Assembly: GCF_001557325.1 (NCBI RefSeq)
Contig: NZ_LSJS01000306.1
Span: 1 to 40,002, forward strand
Origin: Erythrobacter donghaensis
Lineage (GTDB): Bacteria > Pseudomonadota > Alphaproteobacteria > Sphingomonadales > Sphingomonadaceae
DNA length: 40,002 bases
Direction: 5' to 3'
Shown here: piece after piece, positions 8,749-15,713 of the stretch
Position numbering within the stretch: position 1 is the first letter of the stretch
Layout: every line of letters starts with the position of its first letter
Notes under the pieces: generated by a model
What the model saw: the letters and a program-made list of their open reading frames with translations, nothing else
Told to the model about the DNA's origin: nothing
Database searches by the model: none
Program-made: the position numbers and the translations under genes

Positions 8749-9208
8749 TTTTTTTGGGTTCTACCCATTGGCTCCGCTGCAGAGTTGGCGATCTTGGCCG
8801 GATAACCTTCCGGAATGGTACTCAGGCTGAGTTTCAGTGCCAGATCGGCGTCCATTCCACCTCGGAAAGCCATTCCTGCAGATCGTCAAAGGCCTCCGTT
8901 TGAGGTTACAGCCCACGCTCAAGCCTTTGCGGGTATACATCGGTGCGTCCAACGACGCCGGGGAAGGGGAGGGCATCAGCCAGCTGCGGTGAAGGCGTCC
9001 CATTTTCTGGGATGTCGTCGTAGGTGGCTTCGACCGAGCTCGGTATGCTCTTCAAGAGCTCCTTGTCTCCGCCCATGCGAGGGTGAAATGGGCAGTTGTC
9101 CACAGCCTGCGAGTGTTATTTCGGGTTAGGATTCGTGTTAAGGCGCAGAGCCGCTCAACCAACGATTTGATATTACGCGTGATTTTGGGCCTTAGTCGGT
9201 CTCCGTTG
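8749..9208. other. Non-coding stretch between centromere and iterons, with a DnaA-box-like site
   Basis: About 460 bases without a convincing gene; short frames on both strands lack ribosome sites and recognisable sequence. A DnaA-box-like TTGTCCACA (one mismatch to TTATCCACA) lies at 9096-9104. It is followed by a moderately T-rich stretch to about 9175 that could be the unwinding region. Together with the iterons it probably forms the origin. That role is inferred from position. Confidence 0.5.
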
Positions 9209-9413
9209 TGTGTGATACCCCGAACTTCAGTGTGCGAAACCCCGAGGATTTGTGGGCGATACCCCGAATATCGGCGGTGTGGGTAAAACCCCGAATCTGA
9301 ACCCCGTTGTGTGTGAAACCACGAATCGGGGGTCACTGTGGGTAAAACCCCGAATCTGGGCCGGTCTGTGTGTGAAACCCCGAACGATTGACTTTTGTGT
9401 GTGAAACCACGAA
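9209..9413 (+). repeat. Eight RepA iterons (oriV)
   Basis: Eight direct repeats of a 16-base core close to TGTGTGAAACCCCGAA start at 9209, 9231, 9253, 9280, 9310, 9339, 9369 and 9398. Spacing is 22, 22, 27, 30, 29, 30 and 29 bases. Copies 5 and 8 carry ACCACGAA; copies 4 and 6 carry TGGGTAAAACCCCGAA. The last copy ends 9 bases before the repA start codon, so the array is both the probable replication origin and the place where RepA would control its own synthesis. Confidence 0.93.
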
Positions 9414-9422
9414 TAGAGAGGC

Positions 9423-10490
9423 ATGGAAGGCGATCCACCGAATCAGCACCTCGCGCTCATGAAGGAGCGCCACCCGCAGCATGATTTGTTCATCTGCGAT
9501 GTTGCCGATGCGGTTCTCAAGGACGTAATGGCCGAGCTGGAGCATCCTTTTTACTCGCTGTCGAAAAAACCCGAGACAAGTATTCGCCGCTACGAGCATA
9601 ATGGTCAGTGGCTTCAGGTCACACCGAGCGTGAAGGGCTTGGCCACGATCTATGATAAGGATATCCTCATCTATGCCATCAGCCAGATTATGGCCAAGCT
9701 CAAGCGCGGTGAACCCGTAAGCAAGCGGGTTCGCATCAACAGCCACGACCTCCTTGTCTTTACCAATCGCGGAACATCCGGGAAGGACTATGAGGCACTC
9801 CAGGAGGCTATCGAACGGATTCGTGGCACGACTATCTCGACCAACATCAGGACTGGCGACATGGAGCAGACTGATACGTTCGGCCTGATCGATTCATCGT
9901 CAATCCGACGAAAACATGGGCTCGATGGTCGACTCCTCTCCTGCGAGATCACGTTATCAGACTGGGTTTTTAATGCGATCCAGCACAACGAAGTCCTTAC
10001 GCTGCACCGGGATTATTTTCGGCTGCGTAAGCCGATCGAACGCCGCATTTATGAGCTAGCTCGCAAGCATTGCGGTCAGCAGCCATCCTGGAAAGCTTCT
10101 CTCGAGATCCTTCACAAGAAGTCAGGATCAAAGTCGACCGATCGCGAGTTCAGAAGAGCTGTTCGTGCCTTGGCAGCTTCGGACCACCTCCCTGACTACT
10201 TCGTCGCGTATGACGGCGAGACCGATATGGTTCTCTTTACCAATCGCAACACGATGAAGATCGTCAGCGACAAGTTTGGGGGAGGGGAGGGGGACAGCGA
10301 GCCTTGGTCTGGTCGCCTCGATCCCGAGGTTTTTGCCGATATCCGTTCTGCCGCCCCCGGATGGGACCCCTATTACCTCGAAACAGAATGGCGCCGTTGG
10401 GTCGGAGAGGAAGAAATTCAACCTAAGCATCCGGAACGTCACTTCCTTAAATTCGCTCAGAGCTGGTTCGAGAAGCGAGGACGCCCCTAG
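9423..10490 (+). CDS. repA: Plasmid replication initiator RepA
   Basis: 355 residues. The N-terminus carries the alphaproteobacterial RepA (RPA family) signature: RHPQHDLFICDVADAV, then MAELEHPFYSLSKKP, a YDKDILIY segment, and SLEILHKKSGSK in the second winged-helix region. It would bind the eight iterons immediately upstream and load the replication machinery. ATG 9423 is the first in frame; the purine stretch AGAGAGG before it is unusually close to the start, so initiation may be weak or may use ATG 9459, which has no better site. The stop shares the four bases CTAG (10487-10490) with the stop of the convergent primase-like gene. An internal GGGGGAGGGGAGGGGG tract at 10278-10293 encodes Gly-Gly-Gly-Glu-Gly. 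Confidence 0.93.
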   Translation: MEGDPPNQHLALMKERHPQHDLFICDVADAVLKDVMAELEHPFYSLSKKPETSIRRYEHNGQWLQVTPSVKGLATIYDKDILIYAISQIMAKLKRGEPVSKRVRINSHDLLVFTNRGTSGKDYEALQEAIERIRGTTISTNIRTGDMEQTDTFGLIDSSSIRRKHGLDGRLLSCEITLSDWVFNAIQHNEVLTLHRDYFRLRKPIERRIYELARKHCGQQPSWKASLEILHKKSGSKSTDREFRRAVRALAASDHLPDYFVAYDGETDMVLFTNRNTMKIVSDKFGGGEGDSEPWSGRLDPEVFADIRSAAPGWDPYYLETEWRRWVGEEEIQPKHPERHFLKFAQSWFEKRGRP

Positions 10491-11344
10491 GACAGACCCT
10501 GTCGGCCCCAGCTTCGCGACTCATTGAACTTTGCCCAATCCTTGAAGCCCGATGGCGGCCGGTCGCGGCTGATGACCCTGTCTGGTGCCGCGTGTTCCAC
10601 GAATGCGCGCTCTGCCGCGCTGTCGCCCGCCTGATCATTATCTGTGGCAATATGCAGCTTCGTTACGGCGCCGGGAACTCGCAGAAGCGCTATCCTCTGA
10701 TCGCCGAGTGAGCTCCAGCACGGGATCCCTCTAAGCTTCGTGTAGGCGACCGCATCCTCCATGCCTTCAGCCAGTGCGAGTTCGTTTCCTTCGAAGGGAG
10801 GTGACCAGGCAGCTTGCCCAGGTCTTCCGAGCATGAACTTTCCAACATGGCCGTCGCCATTGGCCTTCAGGGCGATCCTTTGGATTGCGGCCAGTTCAGA
10901 CCCTAACCGCACCGCGACGATCAGTGCTGGCTTGAACTTCGCGTGAGGCTTTCGTCCAAAAGGACACCGCGGATGAAATCGGACGTCGGGAAGATTGGTT
11001 GGAAGGTTACGCAGGCGGAGGTAGGTCTCGCCGATCGTTCCTCGTATCGCGCCTGACTCTTCCCAGATCCACTGAATACTTGGGGCCACCCTCGCTTCTG
11101 AGAACCTGGGCATCGGCGTGTTCGCTCGCGGCGTCAGCTGCGCGATTGCCCTGAGCACGGCAACATTATCGCAGCCGGCGAAGCAGTGGACGAGAATGCC
11201 TCGTTGACCTTGCCGCACCGAGAGGGAAGGGGTGGCGTCCGCGTGCGCGGGACAGAGGCACATCGCATAGGATCCGTGCCATCGGCCGCGCAGACTTGCC
11301 ACGATGTCGACAGTTTGCTGCGTTGGACGAAGTGCAACCAACAT
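10487..11344 (-). CDS. CHC2 zinc-finger / TOPRIM primase-like protein
   Basis: 285 residues. The N-terminal zinc finger is CPAH (31-34) with CFAGC (54-58), and the SLSVRQG segment between them is typical of the plasmid and phage primase-helicase N-terminal family. The TOPRIM part has its glutamate in LALAEGMEDA (E193) and the DxD motif in IATDNDQAG (D235, D237). TOPRIM enzymes of this kind make primers or act on DNA ends; no helicase domain is attached. ATG 11344 is chosen for its AAAGGAG 8 bases upstream; the open frame continues to 11599 without a ribosome site. It is convergent with repA and divergent from the transglycosylase gene, and would help plasmid replication or priming of transferred strands. 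Confidence 0.85.
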   Translation of the reverse strand: MLVALRPTQQTVDIVASLRGRWHGSYAMCLCPAHADATPSLSVRQGQRGILVHCFAGCDNVAVLRAIAQLTPRANTPMPRFSEARVAPSIQWIWEESGAIRGTIGETYLRLRNLPTNLPDVRFHPRCPFGRKPHAKFKPALIVAVRLGSELAAIQRIALKANGDGHVGKFMLGRPGQAAWSPPFEGNELALAEGMEDAVAYTKLRGIPCWSSLGDQRIALLRVPGAVTKLHIATDNDQAGDSAAERAFVEHAAPDRVISRDRPPSGFKDWAKFNESRSWGRQGLS

Positions 11345-11494
11345 AAAATCGCTCCTTTCCCCTAACGAACCATCTTCCCCTCCAGCACGGCCTGCTGCTT
11401 TTGTGCTATTGACTAGGTCGTGCTTGCCATTCGCCACCTCATCGAATAGTGCCGATTTGCGGTAATCGAGCCACATCGAACGATAGGTGTGGTC

Positions 11495-12337
11495 ATGGGA
11501 AAATGGTTTGTCCTCCTGATAGCGGCGACATGCTCGTCTGCATCGGCTCAAGAAGCGACACTTCACAGCTTCTCTTCTGAAGTTCCGCAATCCTTTCATC
11601 AGCTGGTCCCGGACGCATCAGCGGATCGACAACCTTTGGCAGAGGTTCAGGCCTCTGAACCCGAAAGGGCACTCCGTCAGTATCTCCAAGATGATGCAGA
11701 TCGCCCGTGGCTTGACGATGATGTCGCTATGCCTTCAGTCCCGACTTGGATGAGGGCAGGGCGCCCGACGTCGACACCGTTCAAAGCGCTCACCTTCAGC
11801 ACGGGCACTGATTGTGGCGGAACCCAGTATTTCCCGCGCATTGGCATTTCGCCCGATGCTCAAGCCAGGCGCCGCGTCTATTTCGATCTGATCGCTCAGG
11901 TCGCTTGCGAGGTTGGTGTGCCTGTACGCCTGTTTGATGCTCTGATCGCTCAGGAAAGCCGATATCGGCCATATGCGCGCAGTTCCGCTGGCGCGATGGG
12001 CTTGGCTCAGCTGATGCCCGGCACAGCGGCCTATCTCGGCGTTTCCGACCCTTGGCATCCTGAACAGAATTTGCGGGGCGGGGCGCGGTATCTACGGGAG
12101 CAATTAACCCGTTTCGGCAGCTGGGAGCTTGCTCTTGCTGCTTACAATGCGGGCCCGGGGCGGATCGAACAGTACAACGGTATTCCCCCTTTCCGGGAGA
12201 CGCGCAATTATGTGAGGACGATAATGGCGTCTCTCGATGGAGGAGCTCCAGCCCCTGTCCCGAATTCAAACAAGAATCCGTTCCGTTCGGTTTCCATATC
12301 GCCGTTCAAGCTTGCGTCAAATGTCCCAGAATACTGA
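11495..12337 (+). CDS. Secreted lytic transglycosylase (SLT domain)
   Basis: 280 residues. A signal peptide covers about 1-18 (hydrophobic VLLIAATCSSASA). A linker follows, then an SLT domain from about 128 to 245. The catalytic glutamate E154 is in DALIAQESRY; GAMGLAQLMP is at 166-175, AYNAGPGRI at 216-224 and the closing NYV at 238-240. It would cut peptidoglycan so the transfer channel can cross the wall, the role of VirB1 and of Orf169 in F. It lies outside the tra operon. ATG 11495 is preferred over GTG 11489; neither has a strong ribosome site. Its 3' end overlaps the convergent small membrane protein gene by 21 bases. Confidence 0.9.
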   Translation: MGKWFVLLIAATCSSASAQEATLHSFSSEVPQSFHQLVPDASADRQPLAEVQASEPERALRQYLQDDADRPWLDDDVAMPSVPTWMRAGRPTSTPFKALTFSTGTDCGGTQYFPRIGISPDAQARRRVYFDLIAQVACEVGVPVRLFDALIAQESRYRPYARSSAGAMGLAQLMPGTAAYLGVSDPWHPEQNLRGGARYLREQLTRFGSWELALAAYNAGPGRIEQYNGIPPFRETRNYVRTIMASLDGGAPAPVPNSNKNPFRSVSISPFKLASNVPEY

Positions 12338-12592
12338 GAACCCGACGCTCCAAGCGTAATAAATGCTGATCGCAAGTATCACCGGCGTACCTTTCAGGTA
12401 GTTCAACTGCCATCGGAGCCAGATTTTTGGTAACAGGAGCGTTTTCTGGAGGCGCGTTCCGCAGCTTGGTTTCCAGCGCCCTGACCGCCAGTCGTCGGCC
12501 GTAACCAGGATCGAGAGCACGGCGCATAGCACTGCCATTGCTCCGACAGCGATGTAAAGGCTGGTCCAGGCGACAAGGGCTTCGTGCTTCAT
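12317..12592 (-). CDS. Small membrane protein, unknown function
   Basis: 91 residues, not recognised. Two hydrophobic segments (about 8-30 and 69-87) flank a basic, tryptophan-rich loop, so it should be an inner-membrane protein. Its ribosome site AAGGAT overlaps the stop of the upstream RepC-like gene 9 bases away, so it is probably translationally coupled to that gene. The coupling to a replication gene is the only clue to its role. Confidence 0.6.
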   Translation of the reverse strand: MKHEALVAWTSLYIAVGAMAVLCAVLSILVTADDWRSGRWKPSCGTRLQKTLLLPKIWLRWQLNYLKGTPVILAISIYYAWSVGFSVFWDI

Positions 12593-12601
12593 CGCTGATC
12601 C

Positions 12602-14068
12602 TTAGCTCGATTCCTCGTCCGGACTACGAACCTTCCTTATCCGTTTTGTCTCCGTCCTGCCATAAGCAGCTTCGCGCCGTCCAAACAGCGTGTGGCCTAT
12701 ATTGAGGTCACCCGATCGCGCTTTCTTGATCAGTCCTTGCATATAGGCTTCCGTAGTTTTTTGGATGCTGCCTTCGCTAAGGCGCTGAGCGGCTATCAGC
12801 ACGCAAAGGAGGGCTACCTTTGGACCCAGCATGCCTGACGCATAGGCTGCCGTTCGCTGGTTGATCTGGCAGGCTTGCGCCACTTTGTGCAGTTCGTTCA
12901 GTCCTGGGTTGCCTCCCAGTTCGATCATATCTTTGATGCATGGGAAAAGGGCGGGGGCTTCGGACCATTCAAATCCCGATCGCTCTATCCCGTGAGGGTC
13001 TGAGGCTGATGGACTGGGCTCCTCTCTTCTTGTTGAAAATTCTGACCGCTCGTCTGTTGAACTGGTCGGACTTGATGTGCCGACATCTCCGCTACGACCT
13101 TCTGCCGAGTCACCTACTATTCCACTGACTGAATCTGAGCTGTAATGGTGGTGCCTCGTTTCAGGCACTCTAGTGCCCTTTTTTTCCGTCACACTCGGCT
13201 CTGTTTCGTTGGTAAGCCTGTGGGTAATCCGCTCGAGAAGCTGTTCAGCAAGGCTGGCGATTTTTTTCAGCCTTGAAATCGTCTCCGCCGAGGTTTTTCG
13301 TCTGCTATGCTTTCGCTGCTCGTTGGTAAGAATATCGAGCTTCCATCGAGCGGCGCACGCCCATTCAACCCGCTTATCGAAGGTTCTGATCAGCCGGTAA
13401 GCAGTGCTCGTGGCTGCAGAGATCTGCCGCGGCAGTGTCATATGATGATCGGCGATTGTCCGTTCGCGTCGAGCTAGATCGATCAGATGTTCTTCTAGAA
13501 GGAGAAGCGGGGCCAGTGACCAGCCTGATGCATGGGGCGCGTCTTTGCCTTTTGACAGAGCGAAATAGCGCTTTCCGTTGCCTGCTAGTCGGTAGGGGAT
13601 CGTGAAGCCGTACTGAGCCATCCGTGAGATATGCGTACGCGCTTTGCTCCAACCGATCCGTCCATGCAGGTGGACATTGCTGGCTGCAATCAGCGGACCG
13701 CAGCTGCTATCCCATTGTTCGTCCTTCGCTGCGACATAAGCGGCTGCTGCGTGGAGATCACGCCATACGCTGCGCGGTACGTCGATCGTTACAGGCGGCT
13801 TTTGTGAGAATTGTTCGAGGACGTCGAGTATCCTCCGGCGTCGCTCCTTGCCCCTGGCGGCGCTTCCCGCTGGGGCAAACTGATCCATCATTTTCATGAC
13901 GCGCGCGGCATGTGTGGCCCTTGCCTCCGGCGTATTCAGCTCCTGAATTACGTCCAGTTTCCCGCCCGGCGTGATCGGAAGATTCCAAAGAATATCTCCT
14001 ATCGCCGCCGCTTCTTCGTGTCCCGATTTGCGCTGCGCAGTTCGGTCATCCTCTAGGACGCAGTTCAT
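12602..14068 (-). CDS. RepC-like replication initiator
   Basis: 488 residues. The pattern follows RepC of repABC plasmids. A winged-helix region (about 125-165) leads into NGKRYFALSKGK (164-175) and GWSLAPLLLLEEHL (182-195), which parallels the RepC segment where an NGKRYARR motif precedes FGFDLSPL. A polar, Ser/Thr/Glu-rich linker follows (about 285-365). The C-terminal helical part ends in EAYMQGLIKKARSGDLNIG, which parallels the RepC end GGYLRSLTRKA. No repA/repB partner genes adjoin it. ATG 14068 is chosen because GAGGGAG lies 7-8 bases upstream; the open frame reaches TTG 14104. The leader faces a candidate antisense RNA. It may drive a second origin or be a vestige. Assignment is by motif resemblance only. 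Confidence 0.65.
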   Translation of the reverse strand: MNCVLEDDRTAQRKSGHEEAAAIGDILWNLPITPGGKLDVIQELNTPEARATHAARVMKMMDQFAPAGSAARGKERRRRILDVLEQFSQKPPVTIDVPRSVWRDLHAAAAYVAAKDEQWDSSCGPLIAASNVHLHGRIGWSKARTHISRMAQYGFTIPYRLAGNGKRYFALSKGKDAPHASGWSLAPLLLLEEHLIDLARRERTIADHHMTLPRQISAATSTAYRLIRTFDKRVEWACAARWKLDILTNEQRKHSRRKTSAETISRLKKIASLAEQLLERITHRLTNETEPSVTEKKGTRVPETRHHHYSSDSVSGIVGDSAEGRSGDVGTSSPTSSTDERSEFSTRREEPSPSASDPHGIERSGFEWSEAPALFPCIKDMIELGGNPGLNELHKVAQACQINQRTAAYASGMLGPKVALLCVLIAAQRLSEGSIQKTTEAYMQGLIKKARSGDLNIGHTLFGRREAAYGRTETKRIRKVRSPDEESS

Positions 14069-14135
14069 CGTTCGCTCCCTCAAATCGAGGAGCGGCGCAG
14101 ACAACAGCTGACCGCGCGAGAATCGCGAAAGCTGC

Positions 14136-14163
14136 TTGCAAATTGTCAGGGTGCGCCTACTTT
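14136..14163 (+). promoter_or_regulatory. Candidate promoter of the antisense RNA opposite the repC-like leader
   Basis: TTGCAA at 14136-14141 and TACTTT at 14158-14163 are separated by 16 bases, a weak sigma70-type pair reading away from the repC-like gene. It matters because a strong terminator lies 50 bases downstream with no gene between them. Confidence 0.35.
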
Positions 14164-14169
14164 GAGGGT

Positions 14170-14240
14170 GTCATTCAGCCTCTGCTGCCTCGCGGTAGAT
14201 GCTTCCTTCGAAAGGCCCGGGCTCTGCCCGGGTTTTTCTT
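14170..14240 (+). ncRNA. Candidate countertranscribed RNA controlling the repC-like gene
   Basis: Between the candidate promoter and a plus-strand terminator (stem 14216-14222 with 14226-14232, CCCGGGC/GCCCGGG, 3-base loop, then TTTTTCTTT) there is room for a transcript of about 70 bases and no reading frame of note. It is antisense to the leader of the repC-like gene and is transcribed away from it. This is the layout of the repABC ctRNA (incA), which pairs with the repC leader and lowers RepC synthesis. The transcript itself is inferred. Confidence 0.5.
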
Positions 14241-14241
14241 T
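14216..14241 (+). terminator. Rho-independent terminator with no plus-strand gene before it
   Basis: A perfect 7-bp CCCGGGC stem with a TCT loop is followed by TTTTTCTTT. The only transcript it could end is a short RNA starting in the repC-like leader region. Confidence 0.75.
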
Positions 14242-14397
14242 GCCTGCTCCGCTTTCCTCCCTTCCCATGCACCCGCAGATGCGTTGACCCCGTGTGGCTC
14301 GCGGCCACGATTCATCGCGCGCATAAGCGCTTGCGATTTTGTCGGTCTGTTGCTAAGGAGACTTGAGAACGTAGCGCTCCAACGCAACAGGATGCGC

Positions 14398-14429
14398 AAA
14401 AGGGGTCCCGCGCCAACGGGGCCCCTTTT
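14398..14429 (-). terminator. Terminator at the end of the small RHH gene
   Basis: AAAAGGGG-T-CCC at 14398-14409 pairs with GGG-G-CCCCTTTT at 14418-14429 around an 8-base loop, 12 pairs with one G-T. It starts 5 bases after the stop of the RHH gene. The flanking A and T runs would let it work in both directions. The 14242-14397 stretch beside it holds no recognisable gene and probably carries the repC-like promoter. Confidence 0.8.
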
Positions 14430-14434
14430 GATTT

Positions 14435-14668
14435 CTACAGCAACATCAGCTGCTCCTTCGCTTTGCTTGGTCTTTCAACGCGAAGAGATTCCTCGATCAT
14501 CGCCATAATGACGGCGTCGCGGGAACTCAGATCCTCCGTCTTCATTTCGTCGATCCTTGCGATCAGGGCTTTTGGAAGCCAGATCTCAAGCGGCTTGAAG
14601 CCTTGTGATCGACGCCGGGACCTCTGATCAGCCTTCCGATCTCGCACTACGTTCGACTTCTGGCGCAT
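14435..14668 (-). CDS. Small RHH (CopG-like) DNA-binding protein
   Basis: 77 residues. A very basic N-terminus (RDRKADQRSRRRSQ) precedes a ribbon-helix-helix pattern: strand KPLEIWLP at 25-32, helix KALIARIDEMKT, helix SRDAVIMAMIEESL. It is probably a transcription regulator or orphan antitoxin; no toxin gene adjoins it. A perfect 12-bp palindrome 14 bases upstream of the ATG suits self-repression. The ribosome site is weak. Confidence 0.6.
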   Translation of the reverse strand: MRQKSNVVRDRKADQRSRRRSQGFKPLEIWLPKALIARIDEMKTEDLSSRDAVIMAMIEESLRVERPSKAKEQLMLL

Positions 14669-14682
14669 GATTGGCCCCGCTT

Positions 14683-14694
14683 GTGACTAGTCAC
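14683..14694. promoter_or_regulatory. 12-bp palindrome, candidate operator of the RHH gene
   Basis: GTGACTAGTCAC is a perfect palindrome lying 14 bases upstream of the RHH gene start, in the 61-base gap behind the HTH-like gene. RHH proteins commonly bind such short palindromes as paired dimers. Confidence 0.45.
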
Positions 14695-14729
14695 GCCCCA
14701 TCGTTCGTCCAATCGTGCAGGGGGAGTTC

Positions 14730-15221
14730 TCATCCGTAGGCGTGCTCGAAACCGTCGCCATTCTGCCGGCGTTCCATTTGGGCGTGATGCCGTGCGATCG
14801 TTGCCGACGTCCTCTGGGCGATGCTTTCGCAAAGCCCGGCCCTCAGCGACGAGAATTCACCTTCGCACGTCGCCATTTCTCCGGGCAGATGCTTTGCCAG
14901 CGATGTCGCCACGAGACTGATCGTTTCGCAGCAAGGGTCTTCATAAGACCCGGAGACTTCGTCGCAGAGAAGGGAAAGTGCAGCCCTGACCGGATCAATG
15001 TTTAGACGAACGAGCACACGCTGAAATTCGCCCATCGAGAGCTTCCCTTCCCGAAGTCTGGGAAAGAAATCGTTCCGGCGGTGCTTGGGTATGACGCCTT
15101 CATTTGCCAGCGCATACACGCTAACACCCTGTTTTGACATCTGTTCCCGGATTATCACTGCGTAGCGTTGATGCAGCGCATGCGTTGCCCGCTCCAGCCT
15201 TCCTTCAGTCGTATCGCACAT
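14730..15221 (-). CDS. HTH-like hypothetical protein
   Basis: 163 residues, not assigned to a named family. Residues about 20-75 read like an XRE-type helix-turn-helix: RYAVIIREQMSKQGVSVYAL, then a turn, then KLSMGEFQRVLVRLNI. The C-terminal half (CCETISLVATSLAKHLPGEM, EGEF, LCESIAQRTSATIARHH) is helical, with three cysteines. It is probably a regulator of plasmid functions, by pattern only. The start ATG lies 11 bases downstream of a 28-bp perfect palindrome and has only a weak ribosome site (GCAGGGC). It lies between the RHH gene and the double-RHH gene, all minus strand. Confidence 0.6.
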   Translation of the reverse strand: MCDTTEGRLERATHALHQRYAVIIREQMSKQGVSVYALANEGVIPKHRRNDFFPRLREGKLSMGEFQRVLVRLNIDPVRAALSLLCDEVSGSYEDPCCETISLVATSLAKHLPGEMATCEGEFSSLRAGLCESIAQRTSATIARHHAQMERRQNGDGFEHAYG

Positions 15222-15232
15222 GCCCTGCGAAC

Positions 15233-15260
15233 CCCATCCTATGGCATGCCATAGGATGGG
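15233..15260. promoter_or_regulatory. 28-bp perfect palindrome (operator or terminator)
   Basis: Half-site CCCATCCTATGGCA is followed at once by its exact complement, with no spacer. It lies between the stop of the double-RHH gene (15273) and the start of the HTH-like gene (15221). With no loop and only a modest T-rich flank on the plus side (CTTGTTTTCT), an operator for the HTH-like protein is more likely than a terminator. Confidence 0.55.
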
Positions 15261-15272
15261 CTTGTTTTCTCG

Positions 15273-15713
15273 CTATATGCAAGCAGAAAGTTTCATCTCG
15301 GCAACCAGTAGGGCGCAGAACACCATTGCGTCTCCGGCTCCACAATGTCGCTCGGTTGCTATCGAAAGATCGTTTTTAATCCTGTCGAGCGCCTGGTTCG
15401 TCTCGGCATCCAATTGGACAGTCAAGGTGATTGTCCTGCTTGGCATGGAATGCGGAAACAATAGATCGGTATTCAACCCCTCAGAATTTCTATATTTATT
15501 CGTGGCATGTTTGATTACATCGCTAAACGACTGAAATCTCTCTCGCTCAATAGTAAGATTGTGTACCGCTTTCGCGACAATAGCGAACGACGCAGGGCTT
15601 AGCACTATCCGGTGCGTGACACGGGTCGGCCGTTTGGCTGATTCATTTTGCACGCGTCGTAATCCCCGTACTGACGGTGAGTGATCTATCTTTCGCCTGC
15701 CTTCAGGGAGCAA
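15273..15713 (-). CDS. Protein with two RHH-like units, candidate TraY-type regulator
   Basis: 146 residues from TTG 15713. Two successive strand-helix-helix patterns are visible. Unit 1 (about 33-76): strand VTHRIVLS, helix PASFAIVAKAVHNLT, helix SFSDVIKHATNKYRN. Unit 2 (about 94-142): strand TITLTVQL, helix DAETNQALDRIKNDL, helix GAGDAMVFCALLVAEM. F-plasmid TraY is likewise a single chain with two RHH motifs, binds oriT and the tra promoter, and lies just upstream of traA. This gene is divergent from traA across 279 bases. The start is uncertain: no ATG precedes unit 1; the TTG at 15713 has GAGGAAGG about 8 bases upstream, while the TTG at 15722 has it too close. The TraY parallel is inference from fold pattern and position. 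Confidence 0.55.
   Translation of the reverse strand: MLPEGRRKIDHSPSVRGLRRVQNESAKRPTRVTHRIVLSPASFAIVAKAVHNLTIERERFQSFSDVIKHATNKYRNSEGLNTDLLFPHSMPSRTITLTVQLDAETNQALDRIKNDLSIATERHCGAGDAMVFCALLVAEMKLSACI

Noticed and set aside
8673..9129. Short open frames between the centromere and the iterons
   Set aside because: No ribosome sites or recognisable sequence, and they run through the repeat array or the origin.
14143..14508. 121-residue plus-strand frame
   Set aside because: It crosses two rho-independent terminators and overlaps the RHH gene on the other strand; the sequence looks random.
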